Origin: Candidatus Methanocrinis natronophilus
GTDB lineage: Archaea > Halobacteriota > Methanosarcinia > Methanotrichales > Methanotrichaceae
Assembly: GCA_029167045.1 (NCBI GenBank)
Contig: JARFPK010000004.1
Span: forward strand, 1-64,000
DNA length: 64,000 nt
Direction of reading: 5' to 3'
Numbering within the stretch: the first letter of the stretch is position 1; the number at the start of each line of letters is the position of its first letter. Below, one piece after another: positions 27,620 through 35,966 of the stretch. Both the position numbers and the translations under genes were made by a program. The notes beneath the pieces were generated by a model, which saw only the letters and a list, made by a program, of their open reading frames with translations, had not been told where the DNA came from and did no database searches.

Positions 27620-27886
27620 GGGCGAGCCGAGAGCGGATCGGTGAGACGATCCCCCACCCGGAGAGGCTGAAGGCCGGCCTTCCCTTCGCCGCCATCCCGG
27701 AGAAGAGGGAGAATCACCTCGTCATCGTCGGCTACGGCTTCGTAGGAAGAACTTTGGCGAGGGCCGCCCGGGTCGGAGATCTCTCCTACATGGTCCTGGA
27801 GATGAACCCGGAGAAGGTTAGAGGGCACCGGCCTCCGGTGAAGGCGGTATCGGGTCGCTGGAAGGCGGGGGGTTTGAGGAAGTAAT
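27620..27886 (+). pseudogene. CPA2-type antiporter, C-terminal TrkA-N fragment
   Basis: Without a start codon, this frame reads ERLKAGLPFAAIPEKRENHL and then VIVGYGFVGRTLARAARV, YMVLEMNPEKV and a stop. That is the linker and NAD-binding TrkA-N (RCK) start of KefB-type antiporters, which in intact genes follows the membrane part. After MNPEKVRG the sequence diverges from the family. With the fragment at 24134-24485 it represents one gene broken and separated by about 3.1 kb. Confidence 0.75.
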
Positions 27887-28152
27887 GATTACATGTTATG
27901 TTATGTCTGGGAGATCTCCTCCGGGGGTTAAAAATAGATTTGCAGGATACCGCCTGGCCGTTGCCCGCTTCGTAAGTCCCCGGATCAGACCTTCTCCTGA
28001 ATTCGACATACGAGGAACGTAAGGGCAGCTTTGAGCCGGAGGGCAAAAGGGTCCTTGGGCCTCACTCCAACTATTCTCTTCCATCCGCTCCTTCCGTCTC
28101 TTTCCCTCTCTCCTTCTATCTCTTTTCAGACCATAAGTCCGGTGGAGAAAGC
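27887..28152. other. Intergenic stretch
   Basis: No coding region is supported. The right part is pyrimidine-rich (28080-28125), and the promoter of the next gene begins at 28153. Confidence 0.4.
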
Positions 28153-28187
28153 TATAAAATATAAGAGAGCCCTCATTAAGCTGGAGG
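28153..28187 (+). promoter_or_regulatory. Promoter and ribosome binding site of the CMD-fold gene
   Basis: TATAAAAT at 28153-28160 and GGAGG at 28183-28187 precede ATG 28195. The order and spacing are textbook for an archaeal leadered transcript. Confidence 0.6.
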
Positions 28188-28194
28188 ATTAAAA

Positions 28195-28512
28195 ATGAAA
28201 GAAGAAGTATTCTTCGGCGAAGGGATGGCCGGCGTCAAGAAGGATTACCCCGACCTCTACGAGGCGATCGTCGGCCTCAACGAGGCGACGTATACCGGAA
28301 AGGTCATCGACTACCGGACCCAGAAGCTGATCGCCCTGGGGATCGCCGCAGCGTCCGCCGACGAGAGGGCGACGAAGAAGCAGATGATGAGCGCGAGAAA
28401 GGAGTTCAACGTCACAAACGACGAGATCGTCGACGTCCTGAGGGTCGTTCTTCTGACGTCTGGGATGCCCCCCTTCACCAAGGCGATGAAGATCCTGTAC
28501 GAGCTGAAGTAG
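28195..28512 (+). CDS. Carboxymuconolactone decarboxylase-fold protein
   Basis: Small all-helical protein of 105 residues resembling the CMD/AhpD family: YPDLYEAIVGLNEATYTGKV, then LIALGIAAASADERATKKQM and DEIVDVLRVVLLTSGMP. The AhpD-type CxxC redox pair is absent, and the chain has no cysteine at all, so peroxidase-linked thiol chemistry is unlikely. A promoter and ribosome binding site lie directly upstream. The function is unknown; similar short members are common in methanogens. Confidence 0.7.
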   Translation: MKEEVFFGEGMAGVKKDYPDLYEAIVGLNEATYTGKVIDYRTQKLIALGIAAASADERATKKQMMSARKEFNVTNDEIVDVLRVVLLTSGMPPFTKAMKILYELK

Positions 28513-28564
28513 TCGGCGTTAATAGGGTAAAATTTGGGGGGAATCGACGACGGCAGTCCTCCCC

Positions 28565-30556
28565 TCAAGCCACTTTCATCTCCTCTTCTCTATCCTTCAT
28601 ATCCTTCTCCAGCTTCTTTATCGTCTCCCGAAGCATGATAGCCCTCTCGAAGTCGAGAGCGTCAGCCGCCGCCCTCATCTCCGCCTCCATCTCTATGATG
28701 ACGTTCGGGATATCCGACTTCGGTATATGCCTCGTCTCGGTGATCTCGATCTCCTTCTCCCGGATAGGCTTTTTGATCGTCCTTGGGACTATCCCGTGGT
28801 CGGCGTTGTAGCTCATCTGGAGGGCCCGCCTCTCCTCCGTCTTCTTTACCGCCCCCCGGACCGAGTCGGTCATTCGGTCAGCGTAGAGGACGACCCGGGA
28901 GTTGGCGTTCCGCGAGGCCCGGCCGATCGTCTGGATGAGGCTTCTCTCGTCCCGGAGGAACCCCTCCTTGTCGGCGTCCAGGATCCCGATGAACCCCACC
29001 TCGGGGATGTCGAGCCCCTCCCGGAGGAGGTTTATCCCCACCAGAACGTCGAACTTTCCGAGGCGCAGTTCCCGGATGATCTCGGTCCTCTCGATCGTCT
29101 CGATCTCGGAGTGGAGGTAGCGGGCCCGGATCCCGTTCTTTGCGAGGTAGTCGGTCAGCTCTTCGGCGAGCTTCTTGGTCAGGGTCGTCACCAGGGCACG
29201 ATCCCCGATCTCGACGACCTTCTCGATCTCGAGCATCACATCCCGGACCTGCCCCTCGGCAGGCCGGACCGTCACGACGGGGTCGAGGAGGCCCGTCGGC
29301 CGGATGATCTGCTCGACTATCTGGCTGGAACGCTCGAGCTCGTAGGGGCCGGGGGTAGCCGAGACGAATATCGCCCTCTTCATGAACCGCTCGAACTCCT
29401 CGAATTGGAGGGGGCGGTTGTCGTAGGCGCTCGGAAGCCTAAAGCCGTAGTCGACGAGGCTCTTCTTTCTGGACCTGTCTCCCCGATACATCGCCCGGAG
29501 CTGGGGGATCGTCTGGTGGCTCTCGTCGATGACCAGGAGGAAGTCGTCGGGGAAGTAGTCGAGGAGGCAGTAGGGGGGCTCGCCGGCCTTCCTGCCGTCG
29601 AAGTGGCGGGAGTAGTTCTCGATCCCCTTGCAGCTTCCCGTCTCTTCGATCATCTCTATGTCGTAGAGGGTCCTCTGACGGAGGCGGTGGGCCTCCAGAA
29701 TATCAAGCTCTTCCAGCCTTTCTTCCAGCTCCTCCAGGATCGACCCGATGGCGCCCTTCTGCTCCTCCTCAGGTATGACGTAGTGTCTTGCAGGGTAGAC
29801 GTAGAAGTACCTCATATCCTCCCGACGGGCGCCGGTCCGCCTGTCGATCTCCGATATCCTCTCCACCTCGTCGCCGAATAGTTCAATCCGGACGATCTCG
29901 TCGAAGTAGCCGGGGACGAGGTCGATCGTCTCTCCCTTGGCCCGAAACCTCCCGGGAAGAAGCTCGAAGTCGTTTCTCTCGTACTGGATCGCGACGAGCC
30001 TCTCCAGGATCTCCCGGCGGGATATTCGGTCGCCGACCTTCAGCTCAAAGCCCATCTTCATAAAGTTTTCGGGGTTTCCCAGGCCGTAGATGCAGGAGAC
30101 GGAGGCGACGACGATGACGTCGCTACGCGACATCAGGGAGGCGGTCGCAGCGAGGCGCATCTGCTCGATCTTGGGGTTGATGGAGGAGTCTTTTTCGATA
30201 TACTGGTCTTTGGCCGGGATGTAGGACTCAGGCTGGTAGTAGTCGTAGTAGGAGACGAAGTACTCGACCCGGTTCTCGGGGAAGAACTCCCGGAACTCGT
30301 TATATAGCTGGGCCGCCAGGGTCTTGTTGTGGGCGATGACCAGGGTCGGCTTCTTGACGGCGTCGATGACCTTGGCTACGGTGTAGGTCTTCCCCGAGCC
30401 GGTGACCCCGAGGAGGGTCTGGAGGCGGTGGCCAGAGGCGAGCCCCGATACGAGCTTTTGTATCGCTTCGGGCTGGGAGCCCTTCGGCTCGAAGTCGGAG
30501 GCGATGGCGAAGTGGGGCTCCGGGGAGGCATCCGGGTGGTGGGTCGATTTCATCAT
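28565..30556 (-). CDS. uvrB: Excinuclease ABC subunit B
   Basis: DNA-damage recognition helicase-like subunit of nucleotide excision repair, about 663 residues. Walker A is GVTGSGKT, followed by the beta-hairpin region [14 protein letters not shown], the DESH-type motif ([12 protein letters not shown]), [15 protein letters not shown] and the ending UVR motif ([20 protein letters not shown]). ATG 30571 is possible. A TATA-like element at 30576-30582 lies about 26 bases from the 30553/30556 ATG pair, favouring a leaderless start there. uvrA and uvrC are not in the window. Archaeal uvrABC genes are regarded as bacterial acquisitions. Confidence 0.94.
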   Translation of the reverse strand: MMKSTHHPDASPEPHFAIASDFEPKGSQPEAIQKLVSGLASGHRLQTLLGVTGSGKTYTVAKVIDAVKKPTLVIAHNKTLAAQLYNEFREFFPENRVEYFVSYYDYYQPESYIPAKDQYIEKDSSINPKIEQMRLAATASLMSRSDVIVVASVSCIYGLGNPENFMKMGFELKVGDRISRREILERLVAIQYERNDFELLPGRFRAKGETIDLVPGYFDEIVRIELFGDEVERISEIDRRTGARREDMRYFYVYPARHYVIPEEEQKGAIGSILEELEERLEELDILEAHRLRQRTLYDIEMIEETGSCKGIENYSRHFDGRKAGEPPYCLLDYFPDDFLLVIDESHQTIPQLRAMYRGDRSRKKSLVDYGFRLPSAYDNRPLQFEEFERFMKRAIFVSATPGPYELERSSQIVEQIIRPTGLLDPVVTVRPAEGQVRDVMLEIEKVVEIGDRALVTTLTKKLAEELTDYLAKNGIRARYLHSEIETIERTEIIRELRLGKFDVLVGINLLREGLDIPEVGFIGILDADKEGFLRDERSLIQTIGRASRNANSRVVLYADRMTDSVRGAVKKTEERRALQMSYNADHGIVPRTIKKPIREKEIEITETRHIPKSDIPNVIIEMEAEMRAAADALDFERAIMLRETIKKLEKDMKDREEEMKVA

Positions 30557-30624
30557 CGAAACACACTGCATCTGGATTATTAGGGATCAAGCCAGAGAAG
30601 GAGGAAGGATCACCCTCGATCCCT

Positions 30625-31410
30625 TCACCCCTTCTTCACCTCATCCAGGTACTCGAGGGTCCTCTTCTTCATCTCCCGGGCCTCATTGCCTGTGGGGTCG
30701 AGGAGGATCGCCCTGTCGAAGGACTCGACCGCCTCCTCATACCTCTCCAGGCCTATCAGGGCTATCCCCCTCACCATCCAGCCGGGGATGAACTCCGGCA
30801 TCTCCTCGACGAGCTCCTCGGCCAGCTCGACTACGGCTTCGTACCTCTTCAGCTTGGAGAGGGGTCCGAGCTTGTTGAACTTGTAGCTCGCCTCCTCCGG
30901 CTCGAGCTCCAGGAGGAAGTCGAGGAAATCTATCGTCGCCTCGTAGTCCCCCCGATCGTAGATCGCCCCTGCCAGGTCGTTCCACTCCTCGGGGTCCCGG
31001 AGGGCCGGGGCCTTTTCAATACCCTGGCGGTACGCGACAATCGCCTCATCGATCCGGTCGAGGTTTCGCAGGGTCATCACCTTCGATATCCAGCCCCGGA
31101 CATGGTCGGGCTTCGCCTCGATCGCTTTATCGAAGAACTCCAGCGCCCCCTCGTCGTCGTTCTTGAGGGAGGATATCCCGCCGAGGAGGTCGAGGAGCTC
31201 GGGGTCGTCGGCACGGAGATCGACGGCCCTCTCGGCGGAGGCCTGCCCCTCGTCGAGCCTCCCCGCCCCCAGGTACGCCACCGCCAGCTTGTACCAAGCC
31301 TCGACGTCGGAGGGGTCTATATCGACGAAGCCCTTGAAGAACTCCACCGCCTCTTCGAACCTGTCCGTATGCATCAGGAAGATGCCATCTTCAAACCTCT
31401 TCTCTGCCAT
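30625..31410 (-). CDS. Tetratricopeptide repeat protein
   Basis: Protein of 261 residues made almost entirely of TPR units, for example DRFEEAVEFFKGFVDIDPSD, AWYKLAVAYLGAGRLDEGQA and ALIGLERYEEAVESFDRAIL. Such repeats form a superhelix that binds other proteins; the partner is unknown. ATG 31410 follows GGAGG by eight bases; the open frame upstream to 31443 lacks such a site. No signal peptide or membrane segment is seen, so it is probably cytoplasmic. Confidence 0.85.
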   Translation of the reverse strand: MAEKRFEDGIFLMHTDRFEEAVEFFKGFVDIDPSDVEAWYKLAVAYLGAGRLDEGQASAERAVDLRADDPELLDLLGGISSLKNDDEGALEFFDKAIEAKPDHVRGWISKVMTLRNLDRIDEAIVAYRQGIEKAPALRDPEEWNDLAGAIYDRGDYEATIDFLDFLLELEPEEASYKFNKLGPLSKLKRYEAVVELAEELVEEMPEFIPGWMVRGIALIGLERYEEAVESFDRAILLDPTGNEAREMKKRTLEYLDEVKKG

Positions 31411-31616
31411 CTTATATCCTCCTCTGGGGATGAGATCTCCCACCTCCGGAGACCTGCCTTTCGATAGTCCATCGCCCCGATCGTTAAATCGACCCTTTCG
31501 GTCTATCAGACAGATCGATCCATCGGCCTGATCGATCCATCGGCCTTCAGCTTCAAACAGCCTGGATCTGGCTCCATATTATAAAAGCCCCCTTCATAGC
31601 CGGATCGTTCCATCCT

Positions 31617-32273
31617 TCAGGGTAGAGCCGGACCATCTATCGCCTCCGCCACAAGCCAGCAAGAGGCGTCGAGGAAGACCCCACCGCCGAAGGAGGCGTC
31701 CCCAGACGACGCCCCCTCCCTCGGCCGCATCCCCCTCTTTTTGATCACCTCCATCGGAGGCTCCGGGAAGGGCTCCGAAAGGTGGCGGTATTTCCCCACG
31801 ACCTCCTGGATCTCTCCCTCGTCGACGAGGCCGATCCGGTCGATCAACGTCACCTGCCTCTGGAACCTCTCGATCGCCTCTTTCGGTAGGTTCTCGATGA
31901 AGGGGATCGCCCCCCTGGAGCCTATGATCCTCCCGTCTGCGTCGATACCGTTTTTGTGGAGGGCGATGATGGAGTCGCCGGGAAGGTGCCCCTTCGACTC
32001 ATCGCCGCAGATGAGGAGGAACCGGATGTCGGAGTTGGAGATGATGTTGGCCACGACCTTCTCCACCCCCAGATTCTCCGTCTTACAGGGGCCCCAGATC
32101 GCCGAACCCTCCACGGCGATATGGCTTGCCAGAGTCACCACCGCGATCCTGGCTCCTGGGTTGCCGAGGCAGTAATCTCCCCTCAGGGGGGGCCAGCCGC
32201 CGGGATAGCGGCGCGGGACCGGCGCTCCCTCACCGGCTCCATCGTCTGAGATGGCGGAATCTTCCCGGGTCAT
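31617..32273 (-). CDS. Stand-alone soluble MtrA-like corrinoid protein
   Basis: Homologue of the corrinoid subunit MtrA of tetrahydromethanopterin S-methyltransferase, 218 residues. Conserved blocks are GGWPPLRGDYCLGNPGARIA, VVTLASH, DESKGHLPGDSIIALHKNGI with the probable cobalt-ligating His, and GAIPFIENLPKEAIERFQRQ. The membrane helix that ends true MtrA is missing; the C-terminus is a polar DASFGGGVFLDASCW tail. No other mtr genes are nearby. It may be a soluble methyl carrier like the mtx-type paralogues of Methanosarcina. A TATA at 32297-32304 is about 27 bases from ATG 32273. Confidence 0.85.
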   Translation of the reverse strand: MTREDSAISDDGAGEGAPVPRRYPGGWPPLRGDYCLGNPGARIAVVTLASHIAVEGSAIWGPCKTENLGVEKVVANIISNSDIRFLLICGDESKGHLPGDSIIALHKNGIDADGRIIGSRGAIPFIENLPKEAIERFQRQVTLIDRIGLVDEGEIQEVVGKYRHLSEPFPEPPMEVIKKRGMRPREGASSGDASFGGGVFLDASCWLVAEAIDGPALP

Positions 32274-32296
32274 CAACCCCTATATGGAGACGATGG

Positions 32297-32304
32297 TTTA
32301 AAAC
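32297..32304 (-). promoter_or_regulatory. TATA box of the MtrA-like gene
   Basis: On the minus strand the sequence reads TTTTAAAC, centred about 27 bases from ATG 32273, with no ribosome binding site at the ATG. This indicates a leaderless transcript. Confidence 0.5.
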
Positions 32305-32465
32305 CTTTAGACCGCCCTGATCCCGGCCTGGCTAAGGAGGATCCTATCAACCAGAACCTTATATACCAATAAGGCGGAGGTGGAGATTAATTGGGAAAGT
32401 CTATCAAGGACGATCAAGGGGCGCATCAAGGGGCATTTGGCCTATGAGAAGGCGACGATCCTTAA

Positions 32466-32903
32466 ATGGCCGGAGAAGACGGAGTGAACCGGAAAATGGC
32501 ATCTTACGAGGATAGGATCCTCAAGGCGATAAGGGATTCTGAGGTCGGCCTCACCACCGTCGACGTGGCAAAGCAGGCCGGGGTCAGCAAGACCACCGCC
32601 ATCAAGTACCTTTCAGTCCTAAAATCGGAAGGGAAATGCCGATTTGTGGAGGTCGGCCCCTCCAAGCTCTGGAGGGCGGCCGAGATCGGGGATGGGGCCA
32701 TTTCAGAGGAAGGTCTCGCGTCTTGCGCAGAGGGCGAGGAAGACGAGAATATGAGCGGAGATCCCGGTTCTACCCCTCTAAATCTGTCGATAGTGGCTCA
32801 TCTTGAGGAGCTTTCTGACGACGTCACCATCTCCATGTCCTTCAGGGTGAAGCCTGAGAAGGTGGAGACTTTGATGAACCTTTTGAAGAGGGCCTCGCAA
32901 TAA
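32466..32903 (+). CDS. Winged-helix transcriptional regulator
   Basis: Small DNA-binding protein of 145 residues. The N-terminal half holds a helix-turn-helix (LTTVDVAKQAGVSKTTAIKY) followed by a wing-like LKSEGKCRFVEVG. The C-terminal 70 residues, after an acidic linker, read NLSIVAHLEELSDDVTISMS and VKPEKVETLMNLLKRA and may form a dimerisation or sensing domain. ATG 32496 is an alternative start. A TATA (CTTATATACC near 32351) lies about 115 bases upstream. Its targets are unknown; the ATPase gene begins 98 bases downstream with its own promoter. Confidence 0.75.
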   Translation: MAGEDGVNRKMASYEDRILKAIRDSEVGLTTVDVAKQAGVSKTTAIKYLSVLKSEGKCRFVEVGPSKLWRAAEIGDGAISEEGLASCAEGEEDENMSGDPGSTPLNLSIVAHLEELSDDVTISMSFRVKPEKVETLMNLLKRASQ

Positions 32904-32959
32904 GCCCGTTAGGCCTGGAGGTCCCGGCGGTGCGGGATCTTAACCATCGAAAATTAGAC

Positions 32960-32967
32960 TTATATAT
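32960..32967 (+). promoter_or_regulatory. TATA box of the RAD55/KaiC-like gene
   Basis: TTATATAT lies about 38 bases upstream of ATG 33002. GGAG at 32991-32994 serves as the ribosome binding site. Confidence 0.55.
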
Positions 32968-33001
32968 GATACGTGTTAACAGCTGACCCTGGAGATCACG
33001 G

Positions 33002-34381
33002 ATGCAGGATATGCGGATACCGTCGGAGATCCATAAGTTCTTTCAGGTCGAAGAGGGGCAATCGCTCCTCATCAAGGGGATGCCGGGGACCGGGAAGACG
33101 ACGCTAGCCCTGGAGATCATGAACTCCGTCTGCCGTAGGACGAACGGGATGTACATCTCCACCAGGGTAAACCCCCTGCGGATCTACTCCATCTTCTCAT
33201 GGATCGAAGAGATAATCCCAAAGAAGAACGTAGTCAACGCCACCCAGAAGTTGCTCCTCGAGAGCCTCAGAAACGTCGGCCAGGAGGGATCAAGCTACGA
33301 AGCCGTCCTCGACTTCTTCAAGACGTTCCTCGACCAGGCCGAGGATATGGACGACCCCATGATCGTCATCGATAGCTGGGACGCCGTTATAAACTACACC
33401 GCCCACATCCTCGGGGACGGACAGCACAGCCTCGAGCAGAACATATGCGAGTTCTCCCGGGATATGGGGATACATCTGATATTCGTCAGCGAGACGGCAG
33501 ATCTCTTGCCCTTAGACTACATCGTCGACGGCGTCGTAACCCTCAAGAACAGCAGGATGGCGGGCCAAACCACCGGCGAGGGGAGCCACGAAAGGATGAT
33601 GACCAGGTACTCCCGGGAGATTGAGCTGGAGAAGCTGAGGTCTGTGGAGATAAAGCAGAAGATCTACACCTGCACCCTCCACGAGGGAAGGTTCCGCTAC
33701 TTCGAGCCATCCACAGAGAATATAAGCCCCAGGATCAGCATAGTCAGCGACGGCGAGCGGATATCCGACCCCGGCGACGACTCCATCTCCACCGGCATCG
33801 CCGACTTCGATAGGATCACCGGGGGGCTGAAGCTCGGTTCCTGCAACGTCCTGGAGATCGATCAGGGCGTCGGCAAAAGGTATTATCAGATCCTGACAGC
33901 CCTCGCCTCCAACTCCATCAAGAACGGGAGGGCGGTCCACATCGTTCCGTCCATCGGCTACCAGCTCACTCCAAAAGATGTCTTCGTCCCGTCCAACGTG
34001 ATGGTCCTGGAGCCGGCGAGCGATCGGGACCACTGGTACGAGATGCTCTTCAAGAACTGGGACCAGTTGAGGGAGAGGACCGGAAGGCCGATATTGAACG
34101 TCATGGGACTCGACTCCATGGAGTTCGCCTTCGGCTACGAGAGGATGCTCAACGCCAGCAGCCGGATGTTCCAGAAGTGGAAGGAGACTAGCGACGTCAA
34201 CGTGGTGGTGGTGAAGTCCGGCCAGAAGAGCATCAGGATGACTTCCCACATAGCCGACACCTATTTCGTCATCAAGGAGTTGTACGGAGGGATCTGCATC
34301 TACGGCCTCGTCCCCCGGACCGAGCCCTTCTATATGGTATGGGATGAGAAGAGAAACATCAGGCTGGTTCCCATAGTATGA
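33002..34381 (+). CDS. RAD55/KaiC-like two-domain ATPase
   Basis: RecA-superfamily protein of 459 residues. The N-terminal domain has an intact Walker A (GMPGTGKTT, residues about 27-35) and Walker B-like PMIVIDSWDAV. The second domain repeats the fold (STGIADFDRITGGLKLGSCN), but its P-loop is degenerate (DQGVGKRY), so it is probably regulatory. Methanogens encode many such KaiC/GvpD-like ATPases and their roles are mostly unknown. The nearby HTH gene could be a partner, by position only. Confidence 0.75.
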   Translation: MQDMRIPSEIHKFFQVEEGQSLLIKGMPGTGKTTLALEIMNSVCRRTNGMYISTRVNPLRIYSIFSWIEEIIPKKNVVNATQKLLLESLRNVGQEGSSYEAVLDFFKTFLDQAEDMDDPMIVIDSWDAVINYTAHILGDGQHSLEQNICEFSRDMGIHLIFVSETADLLPLDYIVDGVVTLKNSRMAGQTTGEGSHERMMTRYSREIELEKLRSVEIKQKIYTCTLHEGRFRYFEPSTENISPRISIVSDGERISDPGDDSISTGIADFDRITGGLKLGSCNVLEIDQGVGKRYYQILTALASNSIKNGRAVHIVPSIGYQLTPKDVFVPSNVMVLEPASDRDHWYEMLFKNWDQLRERTGRPILNVMGLDSMEFAFGYERMLNASSRMFQKWKETSDVNVVVVKSGQKSIRMTSHIADTYFVIKELYGGICIYGLVPRTEPFYMVWDEKRNIRLVPIV

Positions 34382-34404
34382 ACCTTGATGGTCCGCGGAA
34401 CGGA

Positions 34405-34812
34405 TCAGATCCAGCGGTGGCCAGAGGGGTTGATCTCCTTCTTCCATATAGGCGCTCGATCCTTAATCTCCTCCAGGATATGGAGGCACCCCTGGAACGC
34501 CTCTTGCCTCTGGGCCGCGGCACATGCTATCACGACGATGTCGTCTCCTACTGAGAGGGTCCCCACCTTATGGATCACCTCGACGGACTTGAGATGGAAC
34601 CGCTCCATCGCCTCATCCCGGATCCCCTCCAGCTCGGGGAGGGCCACCTCTCGGTAGGCTTCCACCTCCATCCCGACGATCCCGTCGTCTCTGACGGTCC
34701 CCAGGAAGACCACCAGGGCTCCGGCATCAGGCCGCTTGGCTCCTGCCACCACCTCCTCGATGGAGAAATCCCCATCTATTATATCGATCAAAGGTAGAAG
34801 CCCCCGTTTCAT
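34405..34812 (-). CDS. moaE: Molybdopterin synthase catalytic subunit
   Basis: Transfers sulfur from thiocarboxylated MoaD to precursor Z to form the dithiolene of molybdopterin; 135 residues. GALVVFLGTVRDD lies near residue 32, YREVALPELEGIRDEAMERF in the middle, and the catalytic-lysine region IKDRAPIWKKE near the C-terminus. Its ATG overlaps the stop of the mini-MoaD gene as ATGA, so the two are translationally coupled. Pterin made here would serve FwdB and both FdhA enzymes. Confidence 0.92.
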   Translation of the reverse strand: MKRGLLPLIDIIDGDFSIEEVVAGAKRPDAGALVVFLGTVRDDGIVGMEVEAYREVALPELEGIRDEAMERFHLKSVEVIHKVGTLSVGDDIVVIACAAAQRQEAFQGCLHILEEIKDRAPIWKKEINPSGHRWI

Positions 34813-34928
34813 CCTCCCGAGAAAGGCGGGAGAAGCGCCACTTCGTCCCCGTCCTCGAGGACCGCGCCCATCGGGTTCGACCGGTCTTTTCCCCTCCGGT
34901 ATATGATGATCTTCACCCTCACCTTCAT
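34809..34928 (-). CDS. Mini-MoaD: 39-residue MoaD/ThiS-like peptide ending GG
   Basis: Thirty-nine codons starting MKVRVKIIIYRRGKD and ending VLEDGDEVALLPPFSGG. The last third is the classic MoaD/ThiS ending, with the terminal Gly-Gly that is adenylated and thiocarboxylated. The N-terminal half of the beta-grasp fold (about 45 residues) is missing. Both ends overlap neighbours as ATGA, with DUF1894-like upstream and moaE downstream, which argues for a translated gene and against decay. Whether so short a chain can fold or act alone is unknown; it may complete its fold with MoaE or the neighbour. A full-length paralogue lies at 35967-36245. Confidence 0.75.
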   Translation of the reverse strand: MKVRVKIIIYRRGKDRSNPMGAVLEDGDEVALLPPFSGG

Positions 34929-35197
34929 CTCTTCGCCCTCAACTTCTCGATCTCATCCCCTCCTTCTATCCTCATGACGTAGGTCCCATAACAGGGTTTG
35001 GTATAGGGGATTATCACATCCTCCCCCTCGATGCCTACGAAAAGCGGCGGGACCCCTATGAGGAAGGTATCGAAGATCCTGTAGCCGGGGGGGACCTCGA
35101 CGACATCCTTGAAGTTCTTTTTTATGTACTCTCTCGCCTCTTTGAAAGAGCACTGGGATAGGAGGATTTCGTACTTCATCTCATCGATGCAGCTCAA
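34925..35197 (-). CDS. DUF1894-like methanogen protein
   Basis: Protein of 90 residues matching, from memory, the methanogen-restricted DUF1894 family, whose function is not known. It reads EILLSQCSFKEAREYIKKNF, then YRIFDTFLIGVPPLFVGIEG and YTKPCYGTYVMRIEGG, with two cysteines. TTG 35197 overlaps the DUF1890-like stop; ATG 35179 is the alternative. The stop overlaps the mini-MoaD start as ATGA. Coupling to a sulfur carrier and to moaE suggests a link to cofactor sulfuration, by context only. Confidence 0.65.
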   Translation of the reverse strand: MSCIDEMKYEILLSQCSFKEAREYIKKNFKDVVEVPPGYRIFDTFLIGVPPLFVGIEGEDVIIPYTKPCYGTYVMRIEGGDEIEKLRAKR

Positions 35198-35673
35198 TCG
35201 ATCACCTCATCAATCAGCTTCTTCAGAGGGACAGGGTTGTGGACCGCCTTCGCCACCAGCTTTCTGCAGTCGAACTCCACCGTCTCTGCCAGATCCTCGG
35301 CACCCCTCCCGAATAATAGGAGATAGAGCTCTGCATCTGAGATGTAGCTGACCGTCCCGGCGTAGGTGACCCCTGCGTCGCTGTGGGCGAAGGCGAAGCA
35401 GAGGTCGAAGTCCCTCTCTCCCTCGGAGATGGATGCGATACACCGGTCGATGTTCATCGTCCCGCCCAGATAGTGGCCCTCAGGATCGGCGAGCTTTGCG
35501 AGCTGGAGGGCGGCGCCGGTTCCTGCGACCACCACATCGTCCCCTCTCCTCCTCAGCCTGAAGGAGAGGTATAGGGCGATGCTTGTCTGGACCGGAACCT
35601 CGGGGCAGCCGAGGAGGATGAGGACCTTTCTCCCGGACCTCGTCCCCCGCCCCTCTTCACCAGAACGTTCCAT
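35194..35673 (-). CDS. DUF1890-like methanogen protein
   Basis: About 159 residues, resembling the methanogen-specific DUF1890 family of unknown function. It reads RKVLILLGCPEVPVQTSIAL and RRRGDDVVVAGTGAALQLAK, a Rossmann-like beta-alpha-beta start, then GGTMNIDRCIASISEGERDF. The frame is open to 35892, but that extension is arginine-rich and unlikely. A TATA at 35697-35704 sits about 27 bases from ATG 35673 (ATG 35679 is also possible), indicating a leaderless start. It heads the four-gene unit DUF1890-DUF1894-mini-moaD-moaE. Confidence 0.65.
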   Translation of the reverse strand: MERSGEEGRGTRSGRKVLILLGCPEVPVQTSIALYLSFRLRRRGDDVVVAGTGAALQLAKLADPEGHYLGGTMNIDRCIASISEGERDFDLCFAFAHSDAGVTYAGTVSYISDAELYLLLFGRGAEDLAETVEFDCRKLVAKAVHNPVPLKKLIDEVID

Positions 35674-35696
35674 GTTCATCCCCTCAGCCGCCGGGA

Positions 35697-35704
35697 TACT
35701 TAAA
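35697..35704 (-). promoter_or_regulatory. TATA box of the DUF1890-moaE unit
   Basis: The minus strand reads TTTAAGTA, centred 27 bases from ATG 35673. All four genes downstream overlap, so this is probably their only promoter. Confidence 0.5.
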
Positions 35705-35966
35705 TCTCTCTTCTCTGGCCGCAGTCCTGGCAGGGAGGATCTCTTCTTATGGGGATCTCGTCGCTCCTCCCCCTGGAACCGTCCCAGATGAGGAGCCCCC
35801 CCTCCAAAAGCCCTCCCCTTCCGACCAGGCATTTTATGACCTCTGCCCCTCAGGACCGATGAGCCTGATCTGTCTATCGTACCTTCCGCCATCTCCCCGA
35901 TCGTCCATCCGTCAACCCCGGACCCGGACTCTATTGGACTGATATCTTCTCCCCAATCTACGAGAT
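35705..35966. other. Intergenic stretch
   Basis: Between the MoaD-like gene and the DUF1890-like promoter. A frame is open on the minus strand, but its arginine-rich translation resembles no protein I know. Confidence 0.3.

Noticed and set aside
28727-29881. Long plus-strand frame of 384 codons inside uvrB
   Set aside because: It is antisense to a clearly recognised uvrB; its translation is arginine, leucine and proline rich with no domain. High-GC coding DNA produces such frames.
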